Shown in pieces: positions 1 to 6,221 of a stretch of DNA of 9,538 nucleotides. Origin of the DNA: Nitrosomonas sp. UBA6494 (GTDB taxonomy: Bacteria > Pseudomonadota > Gammaproteobacteria > Burkholderiales > Nitrosomonadaceae); NCBI GenBank assembly GCA_002435335.1, contig DJMI01000168.1, positions 1-9,538 of the forward strand, read 5' to 3'. The first letter of the stretch is position 1. Each line of letters opens with the position of its first letter. The notes under the pieces are model-generated. The model was not told the origin of the DNA and did not search any database. It saw only the letters and a program-made list of their open reading frames with translations. The translations under genes and the position numbers were made by a program.

Positions 1-1
1 T

Positions 2-910
2 AAATTTGAATTATTGTTATTTAGGTTGGGCGAAGCCCCGAGCACCGATCATCACGAATTGTTCGGCATCAACGTATTCAAAGTTCGGGAAATCCTGGTT
101 ATGCCGACCATCACGGCAGTTGCCAACGCACATCCCAATGTCATGGGCGTTGCCAATATTCGCGGTCAAATCATTACTGTCATTAATTTACCCAAAGTTG
201 TCGGCTGCACCCCGAAAAAAGGCACCTCAATATTGCTGATCACCGAATATGCGCGTTCCACACAAGGATTTGCCGTAGAAGACGTCAGTGAAATCGTGCG
301 CCTGGATTGGAATCAAGTCATACCTGCGGAAGGCAACGGCGGCGATTTGATCACCAGCATCGCCAGACTGGACGGCAATGTCGAAAACACCCGGCTCGCA
401 CAAGTACTCGATGTCGAGCAAATCCTGCGCGACGTGCTGCCGCAAGCAACCGGTTCGCTGGTACCGGAAAAAGGCACACCGAAATTAGCGCTCCCCAAAG
501 GCAAAATCATCTTGGCTGCGGACGATTCCCCGATGGCCCGTGCCATGATCGAAAATGGGCTAAGTGCGCTTGATGCACCGTTTATTATGACCAAGAATGG
601 GCTCGAAGCGTGGGAAAAAATGCAATCGATATCGAATGCAGCCATCGCGGAAGGCAAAACTGTGCAAGACAAAGTCGCTTTGGTGTTGACCGACCTGGAA
701 ATGCCGGAAATGGACGGATTCACCCTTACACGCAATATCAAAAACGACCAACGTTTCAAATCCATTCCGGTCATCATTCATTCTTCACTGACCGGTTCAA
801 CGAATGAGAGCCACGTCAAATCGGTCGGTGCAGATGCTTACGTCGCCAAGTTCGTTGCTGATGAATTGACTGCCTCGATCCGGAAAGTACTAGCATCTGT
901 TCCTGCATAA
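2..910 (+). CDS. cheV: CheV-type chemotaxis coupling protein (CheW-like domain + receiver domain), 5' end cut by window edge
   Basis: CheV proteins link chemoreceptors to the histidine kinase CheA through a CheW-like domain and tune the signal by phosphorylation of a receiver domain; they act at the inner face of the membrane in receptor arrays. The frame is open from base 2, and the codons before the TTG at 14 (K-F-E-L) continue the usual CheV N-terminus, so the TTG is not the start and the true start lies before the window. Counting from the TTG, residues 1-145 are CheW-like (ELFGINVFKVREIL, then GVANIRGQIITVINLP). Residues 163-295 form a receiver domain: acidic pair D170-D171, phosphoacceptor D227 in LTDLEMPEMDG, S257 in the Thr/Ser switch position and K279. 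All key receiver residues are present. About 15-20 N-terminal residues are probably missing. No other che gene is visible, so whether it sits in a chemotaxis cluster is unknown. A terminator follows the stop codon. Confidence 0.93.
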   Translation, partial: KFELLLFRLGEAPSTDHHELFGINVFKVREILVMPTITAVANAHPNVMGVANIRGQIITVINLPKVVGCTPKKGTSILLITEYARSTQGFAVEDVSEIVRLDWNQVIPAEGNGGDLITSIARLDGNVENTRLAQVLDVEQILRDVLPQATGSLVPEKGTPKLALPKGKIILAADDSPMARAMIENGLSALDAPFIMTKNGLEAWEKMQSISNAAIAEGKTVQDKVALVLTDLEMPEMDGFTLTRNIKNDQRFKSIPVIIHSSLTGSTNESHVKSVGADAYVAKFVADELTASIRKVLASVPA

Positions 911-955
911 ACAGCTTGGTTTTGATAAAACCTCGTTTCGACATTTTCTCCGGGA

Positions 956-993
956 CCGCACAAGACTGCATTTATCCTTGTGCGGATTTCCTT
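956..993 (+). terminator. Rho-independent terminator after cheV
   Basis: A perfect 9-base inverted repeat (CCGCACAAG at 956-964, CTTGTGCGG at 977-985) encloses a 12-base loop and is followed by a T-rich run (ATTTCCTT, 986-993). It begins 46 bases after the cheV stop codon. The opposite strand has no T tract after the hairpin, so it should act only on rightward transcription. The rest of the 265-base gap (911-1175) holds only the downstream gene's start signals; no small gene was recognised there. Confidence 0.65.
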
Positions 994-1132
994 GCCAAGT
1001 ATTTCTCTCCTTTCTGACACATTGTCACTGGTCATAAACCGCAGACACAATTGCAGTTGCCGATAAGATCGTAGTCGACTGATTGCGCCATCAACCCGCT
1101 GCTTCAATCCCCCTTTCGCCTGCGGAATCCAG

Positions 1133-1138
1133 CATAAT
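1133..1138 (+). promoter_or_regulatory. Putative -10 box for the DUF2130 gene
   Basis: CATAAT matches the sigma-70 -10 consensus at five of six positions and would start transcription about 30 bases before the ATG at 1176. I see no good -35 hexamer at 16-18 bases spacing, so this is tentative. The box sits in a small interrupted palindrome (GCATA-A-TATGC, 1132-1142), which could be chance. The cheV terminator upstream makes a new promoter in this gap likely. Confidence 0.35.
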
Positions 1139-1161
1139 ATGCTCTTGTCATACCCATCGAC

Positions 1162-1168
1162 AGGAAAG
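1162..1168 (+). promoter_or_regulatory. Ribosome binding site that fixes the DUF2130 gene start
   Basis: AGGAAAG lies seven bases before the ATG at 1176. The reading frame is open back to a TTG at 1083, but that codon has no comparable site and the added 31 residues do not resemble the family's N-terminus. This site therefore decides for 1176. Confidence 0.75.
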
Positions 1169-1175
1169 CATCATC

Positions 1176-2477
1176 ATGGCAGAGCCCACCATCATTTGCC
1201 CAAACTGCAAAACTGAAATCAAACTGACCGAATCATTGGCAGCACCGCTACTTGAATCAACACGTCGGCAATTCGAGCAACGGCTGGCGCAAAAAGATAC
1301 TGAAATCAGCCAACGCGAACAAACGATGCGCGATAAGGAAAAGCAATTGGCGCAACAACAACGCACGCTGGAAGATCGTGTCGCAATGCAAGTTGCGGAA
1401 CAATTGAAAGCGGAACGGGTACGCATCATCGAAGAAGAAGCGCGTAAAGCAAAATCGGCCAGTGCCGCCGAACTGGAAAACAAGGCGAGGGAACTGACTG
1501 AATTACAGGAAGTGCTCAAATCCCGCGACGAAAAATTGGCTGAAGCGCAAAAGGCGCAAGCCGAACTGATCAAGAAACAACGTGAATTGGATGACGCCAA
1601 ACGCGAATTGGAGCTGACCATTGCCAAGCGGGTGCAGGATGGTTTGATCGAAGTGCGTCAACAAGCCAAAAAGGAAGCGGAAGACGAGCAAAAACTCAAG
1701 GTGCTGGAAAAGGAGCAAACCATCGTCGCGATGCAAAAACAGATTGAAGACCTGAAACGACGCGCCGAACAAGGCTCGCAACAATTGCAAGGGGAAGTGC
1801 AGGAACTGGAACTGGAAAATCTGCTGCGCATGAAATTTCCGTTCGATACCATCGAACCGGTACCGAAAGGCGAATTCGGCGGCGATGTGCTGCATCGCGT
1901 TTTCGCCAACAGCGGACAATGCGGCGGTACCTTATTATGGGAATTCAAGCGCACCAAAAACTGGAGCGATGCCTGGCTGGTGAAGCTGCGCGACGACCAA
2001 CGTGCCGCGAAAGCGGAAGCCGCCATCATCGTCAGTCATACGCTACCGAAAGGCGTGGAAACCTTTGAACTGATCGAAGGCGTCTGGGTCACGCATCCAC
2101 GCGCCGCATTGCCGGTCGCCATGATCCTGCGCCAATCATTGCTCGAAATCGCGCTGGCGCGACAATCGTCCGAAGGACAGCAAAGTAAAACCGAAATGGT
2201 GTACCAATACCTCACCGGCCCGCGCTTTCGCCAGCGCGTCGAGGCGATCGTCGAAGCCTTCTCCACCATGCAGGAAGATTTGGATAAGGAACGCAAGGCG
2301 ATTATGAAACAATGGGCGAAACGTGAAGAACAAATCGAGCGCGTGATGACCGCAACTGTGGGCATGTACGGCGATTTGCAAGGCATTGCCGGAAAATCGC
2401 TGCAGGAGATTAAGGGGTTGGAATTAATGGCATCGGAATCAAACAATAGTACGGCAAAAGTGTTGCCGAATTCGTAA
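1176..2477 (+). CDS. DUF2130 family protein: CxxC motif, long coiled coil, predicted PD-(D/E)XK nuclease core
   Basis: This 433-residue protein belongs to the DUF2130 family, whose function has not, to my knowledge, been established. Residues 8-11 are CPNC, half of a zinc-ribbon-like site; no second cysteine pair follows. Residues ~27-210 are rich in E, K, Q and R with heptad-like spacing and form a long coiled coil. Residues ~210-310 look like a PD-(D/E)XK nuclease fold: a helix with acidic residues (ELELENLL), then FPFDTIEPVPKGEFGGD with D237, then a hydrophobic strand ending WEFKRTK, giving E256-x-K258, then a helix and the strand AAIIVSH. The family call is firm; nuclease activity is my inference from the motif order. 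Residues ~350-420 are a helical tail. It has its own start signals after the cheV terminator and ends 46 bases before the OLD-like gene on the same strand. GC content in sampled lines is about 50-60%, like the flanking housekeeping genes. It could act in DNA repair or processing, or in defence with its neighbours. Confidence 0.85.
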   Translation: MAEPTIICPNCKTEIKLTESLAAPLLESTRRQFEQRLAQKDTEISQREQTMRDKEKQLAQQQRTLEDRVAMQVAEQLKAERVRIIEEEARKAKSASAAELENKARELTELQEVLKSRDEKLAEAQKAQAELIKKQRELDDAKRELELTIAKRVQDGLIEVRQQAKKEAEDEQKLKVLEKEQTIVAMQKQIEDLKRRAEQGSQQLQGEVQELELENLLRMKFPFDTIEPVPKGEFGGDVLHRVFANSGQCGGTLLWEFKRTKNWSDAWLVKLRDDQRAAKAEAAIIVSHTLPKGVETFELIEGVWVTHPRAALPVAMILRQSLLEIALARQSSEGQQSKTEMVYQYLTGPRFRQRVEAIVEAFSTMQEDLDKERKAIMKQWAKREEQIERVMTATVGMYGDLQGIAGKSLQEIKGLELMASESNNSTAKVLPNS

Positions 2478-2523
2478 ACATGCAATTAAAACTATCCAGT
2501 GATATAAGCAAGAAACGATAAGA

Positions 2524-4374
2524 ATGAAACTAGTCGAAGTCAAACTCACCAATTTTCGTAGTTATTCAAACGAGACTTCGATCGTGATTGATTCATTGAC
2601 TTTATTGGTGGGTCGAAATGATGCTGGTAAGTCGTCAATTCTTGATGCGCTTGATATTTACTTTAATGAAGCAACCATCGAGAGGGATGATTGCTGTGTC
2701 TGGACGGGATCAACGGAGGTGCGCATTGCGTGTGTGTTCGATGATTTACCAGAATCAATCGTTATCGATGAACAGCATCCCACGACTTTACAACAGGAAT
2801 ACTTAGTTAGAGCCGATGGAAAGCTCGAAATTATTAAGATTTATGATTGTACTGCAGCGAAGGGAAAGTTTTCTGGCGCATATGCATTTGCAAAACATCC
2901 ATCAGCAACTGGCACAGACGATCTTTTGTCTCTCAAACTCACGGAATTGAAGTCAAAAGCACAGCAACTTCAAGTTGACCTAAATAGTATTAACCAAACT
3001 GCTAAGGCAAAGGTTCGAGGAGAAATTTGGGCTCAGTCACAAAATCTGCAATTAAAAGATCGTGAGGTCAGTCTTAAAAAAGAATCTGCAAAAGATGCGT
3101 TTGACCAAATTCAGAAATACATGCCAGTTTACGCGCTGTTCAAATCTGATCGAACCAGCACAGATCAAGATGCGGAAGCTCAGGATCCATTGAAAGCGGC
3201 AATTAAGGAAGCCATACGCCGCCGAGAATCTGAACTTAATGGAGTAATCGCGGATATCAAGGAAGAGCTTACTTGTGTTGCAGCGCGTACAGTCGAGAAG
3301 ATTCGTGAGTTGAGCCCTGATCTGGCGAATCAGTTAAATCCATCAATTAAGAGCAAACAATGGGATTCACTTTTCAGCGTGATGTTAACAGGGGAAGATG
3401 ACATTCCAATTAATAAGCGAGGAAGTGGCACTCGTAGGCTGGTTCTGCTGAGCTTCTTCCGAGCAATGGCTGAAGACACATCCAATGAAAAAGACACAGG
3501 CATCATCTACGCTGTGGAAGAACCAGAAACGAGCCAGCACCCGAGTCATCAACTCCTGCTCTTAGAAGCTTTTGAACAACTTGTAGAACAAAGTCGTTGT
3601 CAAGTTCTATTGACAACGCATACCCCGACACTCGCACGACGAGTTAATCAATCCTACTTGCGACTCATTACGCAGCAAGCTAAAAGACCATTGATAGAGG
3701 ATGGATCATCTGACACCACGCTAGATAAGATTGTGCGGACACTTGGTGTTCTACCTGATCACGATGTGAAAGTATTCCTTGGAGTCGAAGGTAAACACGA
3801 CATCAGTTTCTTGAAGAAAATATCGTCGATGCTCGCAAAAATCGAGACGGATATTCCTGACTTTGAAAGGGAAGAAGCAAGTGGACGTCTTGTATTTGTT
3901 CCATTAAGTGGCAGTAGCCTAGAGCTCTGGGTAAATCGCCTACAAGGACTGAACCGACCAGAGTTCTACTTAACTGATCGAGATTATCCACAACCTAAAC
4001 AACCAAAATACCATCAACAGATTACAGCCTGGACAAATAGAGGGTGCACTGCTTGGGTAACTTCAAAACGCGAGCTTGAAAATTATATCGATGTAAGTAT
4101 CTTGAGAAAAAAAGCCCCAAATTATGCAGAAACAGGAGCAGATTTTGATGATGTTCCAGTGTTATTTGCTAAAGCCATTTACGAAAGTACGCAAGGTGTA
4201 TCTTCTTGGGATAGCCTCCCCAAAGAGAAGCAGAAAGATAAAGTTTCTAATGCTAAAAAGCGACTGAATAGTGAATTGGTAAGTGAAATAACTTCTCAAT
4301 TACTTTCTAATGCAGACCCAAATGATGAGATTCGAGGTTGGTTGCGTCAAATCGGTAAGGCACTTCAAGCTTGA
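2524..4374 (+). CDS. OLD-like ATP-dependent endonuclease: ABC-type ATPase (AAA_15-like) + TOPRIM domain
   Basis: OLD-family proteins couple an ABC-type ATPase to a metal-dependent TOPRIM nuclease; relatives include phage P2 Old, GajA of Gabija and the PARIS pair AriA/AriB. In these 616 residues I see the typical start MKLVEVKLTNFRSY, Walker A GRNDAGKS (30-37), a charged helical insertion (~135-260), an ABC signature-like GSGTRR (300-305), Walker B with EEPE (IIYAVEEPETSQHP, 327-340) and the switch histidine H366 in LLTTHTP. The TOPRIM part follows: E422 in VEGKHD, D485-R-D487 in YLTDRDY, then SKRELENY (514-521), a basic-ENY motif also seen in DUF4435-like TOPRIM proteins. All expected catalytic residues are present, so it looks active. 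No UvrD-like helicase (Gabija) or reverse transcriptase (retron) is adjacent. It may be a stand-alone OLD protein or a fused PARIS-like one. The ribosome binding site is weak. Sampled lines are about 33-42% GC, well below both neighbours, suggesting horizontal acquisition. Confidence 0.88.
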   Translation: MKLVEVKLTNFRSYSNETSIVIDSLTLLVGRNDAGKSSILDALDIYFNEATIERDDCCVWTGSTEVRIACVFDDLPESIVIDEQHPTTLQQEYLVRADGKLEIIKIYDCTAAKGKFSGAYAFAKHPSATGTDDLLSLKLTELKSKAQQLQVDLNSINQTAKAKVRGEIWAQSQNLQLKDREVSLKKESAKDAFDQIQKYMPVYALFKSDRTSTDQDAEAQDPLKAAIKEAIRRRESELNGVIADIKEELTCVAARTVEKIRELSPDLANQLNPSIKSKQWDSLFSVMLTGEDDIPINKRGSGTRRLVLLSFFRAMAEDTSNEKDTGIIYAVEEPETSQHPSHQLLLLEAFEQLVEQSRCQVLLTTHTPTLARRVNQSYLRLITQQAKRPLIEDGSSDTTLDKIVRTLGVLPDHDVKVFLGVEGKHDISFLKKISSMLAKIETDIPDFEREEASGRLVFVPLSGSSLELWVNRLQGLNRPEFYLTDRDYPQPKQPKYHQQITAWTNRGCTAWVTSKRELENYIDVSILRKKAPNYAETGADFDDVPVLFAKAIYESTQGVSSWDSLPKEKQKDKVSNAKKRLNSELVSEITSQLLSNADPNDEIRGWLRQIGKALQA

Positions 4375-4381
4375 ATCTACT

Positions 4382-4387
4382 GAGGGA
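4382..4387 (+). promoter_or_regulatory. Strong ribosome binding site of the leader reading frame
   Basis: GAGGGA lies seven bases before an ATG at 4395, just after the OLD-like gene's stop. It is stronger than anything before the GmrSD-like gene's own ATG at 4451, where only a weak AAGAGA-like stretch is seen. It may load ribosomes for the short frame below and, by coupling, for the large gene. Confidence 0.35.
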
Positions 4388-4394
4388 TGGTTAG

Positions 4395-4499
4395 ATGAAA
4401 AAATTATATGCTATAAGTAGTAATAAGCAGGTAAAAAGAGAAAATATTAAATGTCCGCCACAAACTTTAAAACCGAAAATAATACCTACCGGAAGCTGA
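4395..4499 (+). CDS. Possible 34-residue leader peptide overlapping the GmrSD-like gene start
   Basis: The frame begins MKKLYAISSNKQVKRENIKC and ends at a TGA at 4497-4499, overlapping the first 49 bases of the downstream gene in another frame. It is lysine-rich and AT-rich in its first half, with no recognisable domain and no signal peptide. The support is the GAGGGA site at good spacing. It could be a translational coupling device for the GmrSD-like protein, a remnant, or a chance frame; the last third is constrained by the overlapping gene and its composition carries no independent weight. Confidence 0.22.
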   Translation: MKKLYAISSNKQVKRENIKCPPQTLKPKIIPTGS

Positions 4500-6163
4500 T
4501 CGGTAACGGCCTGACTTATCGTATTCCGCGTTTCCAACGTGATTACAGTTGGACGGAAGATGAATGGGATGATTTGTGGATGGATATTCTCGGTACCATT
4601 CAGGCAGGCGGGGAACCGGCGCATTACATGGGTTATCTGGTGTTGCAGTCTCAGGATGATAAGAATTTTGATGTCATTGACGGTCAACAGCGTTTGACGA
4701 CATTGACCTTAATTGTATTAGCGGTGCTCAAGAATCTCAAACAGTTGATCGAAGAAAAAAATCATCCCGAACATAACCAGCAACGCATCGAACAAATACG
4801 CCAGACCTATATTGGTTATCTTGATCCGGTGACATTGGTGTCACGCAGTAAATTGACGCTGAATCGTAACAATGATCATTATTTTCAAACTTACCTGGTG
4901 CCGTTGGGACATTTGCCGCAACGGGGCTTTCGTGCTTCCGAGCATGGCTTGCGCAAAGCGTTTGAATGGTTTGACAAGCGCGTACGCGAATATACCAAGA
5001 AAGCAGGCGGTGACGAGGGTGTTACGCTCGCAACTTTAGTTGAGACGATGAGTGACCGGCTATTCTTCACCGTCATCAGCGTGACGGATGAGCTGAATGC
5101 CTACAAAGTGTTTGAAACACTTAATGCGCGTGGTGTGCGCCTTTCATCCACAGATTTACTGAAAAATTATTTGTTTTCCGTGCTGCACCGGAATGGTGAG
5201 CATGCACATGAAATGAAAGCGCTGGAAGATCGCTGGGAGGCGATGATAAGCCGGCTCGGCAGTGAGAGTTTTCCGGATTTTCTCAGAGTACATTGGATCA
5301 GCCGAAAAACTTCGGTGCGCCAATCGGATTTATTCAAAACCATCCGCGCACAAATTATTAACCGCGAATCCGTGTTTGAATTGCTGCGCGGCATGGAAGA
5401 GGACATGGATACCTATTTAGCGCTGACCAATCCGGAAGCGTCGTCATGGACATCGAATCTCAAAGGGTTTGCGCAAAATTTGCGGATGTTCAGTGTGCGA
5501 CAGCCTTTTTCACTTTTACTAGCAGCGCATCGCAAATTCTCAGCGGAAGATTTTGAACGCTTGCTACGCAGTTGTGTGATGATTTCGTTTCGCTACAACG
5601 TCATCGGCAGCTTGCCAACACACGAACAAGAGTATATTTACCATAACGTAGCGCAGAAAATTTCCAATGGTAGCTTAGCAACAGCCGCTGAAACGCTGGA
5701 TGCGATGAAGCCAATTTATCCGAACGACGATAAGTTTCGCAGCGATTTTTCGGAAAAAATATTGCGTACTACAAATTCCCGTAATTCCCGCATCGTCCGT
5801 TATATTTTATGTGCTTTGGAGTCTCAAATGAATGGTCAGGATTATGATTTTGAGAGCGATAGCATTACGATTGAACATATTTTGCCGCAGAATCCCACAA
5901 CAGGCTGGTCTGCTTTTAACGAAGAAGAAGCTGACATTATGGTCTATCGCCTGGGTAACATGGCCTTGCTTAATAAAGGACAGAATAAAGATTTAGGTAA
6001 TTCTGAATTCACTATCAAGAAGTCCGTGCTGGCGATCAGCAATTTTGAGCTTACCCGCAAAGTGGCCGAGGATAACATCGATTGGACTCCTGAGCGTATC
6101 GCTGCACGCCAGAAAGCAATGGCCAAAATAGCCACTACCGTATGGCGCATTGCACAACTTTAA
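4451..6163 (+). CDS. GmrSD-like DUF262 + DUF1524 protein (putative single-chain type IV restriction nuclease)
   Basis: DUF262 (GmrS-type) is a nucleotide-hydrolysing domain and DUF1524 (GmrD-type) is an HNH-like nuclease. Fused in one chain they occur in enzymes such as BrxU and SspE, which respond to modified DNA (cytosine modification or phosphorothioation). These 570 residues show YRIPRFQRDYSWTEDEWDDL (23-42), the DGQQR motif at 77-81 followed by LTTLTL, and FETLNARGVRLSSTDLLKNY (221-240), all DUF262 hallmarks. After a helical middle, DUF1524 appears near 470-525: IEHILPQNP with catalytic H476, then YRLGNMALL with N503, and a downstream N/K-rich segment. Both active sites look intact. The start at 4451 gives the family N-terminus, though its ribosome binding site is weak. 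It follows the OLD-like gene by 76 bases with no terminator seen between, so co-transcription is plausible. Its substrate cannot be read from sequence. No modification genes (dnd, ssp, pgl) are visible, so it would more likely target foreign modified DNA than pair with a local modification system. Confidence 0.9.
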   Translation: MSATNFKTENNTYRKLIGNGLTYRIPRFQRDYSWTEDEWDDLWMDILGTIQAGGEPAHYMGYLVLQSQDDKNFDVIDGQQRLTTLTLIVLAVLKNLKQLIEEKNHPEHNQQRIEQIRQTYIGYLDPVTLVSRSKLTLNRNNDHYFQTYLVPLGHLPQRGFRASEHGLRKAFEWFDKRVREYTKKAGGDEGVTLATLVETMSDRLFFTVISVTDELNAYKVFETLNARGVRLSSTDLLKNYLFSVLHRNGEHAHEMKALEDRWEAMISRLGSESFPDFLRVHWISRKTSVRQSDLFKTIRAQIINRESVFELLRGMEEDMDTYLALTNPEASSWTSNLKGFAQNLRMFSVRQPFSLLLAAHRKFSAEDFERLLRSCVMISFRYNVIGSLPTHEQEYIYHNVAQKISNGSLATAAETLDAMKPIYPNDDKFRSDFSEKILRTTNSRNSRIVRYILCALESQMNGQDYDFESDSITIEHILPQNPTTGWSAFNEEEADIMVYRLGNMALLNKGQNKDLGNSEFTIKKSVLAISNFELTRKVAEDNIDWTPERIAARQKAMAKIATTVWRIAQL

Positions 6164-6178
6164 TGAAATCAAATCCGG

Positions 6179-6194
6179 GCAATAGCGCTATTGC
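6179..6194. repeat. Perfect 16-base palindrome between convergent genes
   Basis: GCAATAGCGCTATTGC is its own reverse complement and sits in the 58-base gap between the ends of the GmrSD-like gene and mnmA. As RNA it could fold into a six-pair stem with a GCGC loop on either strand. Neither side has a clear T tract; on the minus strand the downstream sequence is CCGGATTTGATTT. It may be a weak bidirectional terminator, or a protein-binding site. Confidence 0.4.
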
Positions 6195-6221
6195 AAGCTT
6201 CCCTTTGCTTAAGAAGAACCA

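Noticed and set aside
838..1107. 89-codon minus-strand frame across the end of cheV and the intergenic gap
   Set aside because: No recognisable protein features; it runs antisense through the cheV end and the terminator hairpin.
1083..1175. Extended N-terminus of the DUF2130 protein from a TTG
   Set aside because: No ribosome binding site there, the added residues are not family-like, and the ATG at 1176 has a good site.
1148..2029. Long minus-strand frames opposite the coiled-coil gene
   Set aside because: Low-complexity Ser/Cys- or Phe/Leu-rich translations expected from the antisense of E/K/Q-rich codons; no motifs.
2500..2508. Extended -10-like TGATATAAG before the OLD-like gene
   Set aside because: Transcription would start only about 9 bases before the ATG, leaving no room for a normal leader, and no -35 was seen. 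It might matter if the gene is leaderless, but I do not call it.
2524..4374. Gabija GajA assignment
   Set aside because: No UvrD-like GajB helicase is adjacent; the downstream gene is DUF262/DUF1524.
2478..6221. Flanking direct repeats or integrase marking a mobile element
   Set aside because: None found by eye around the OLD-like/GmrSD-like block; no integrase or transposase gene in the window.
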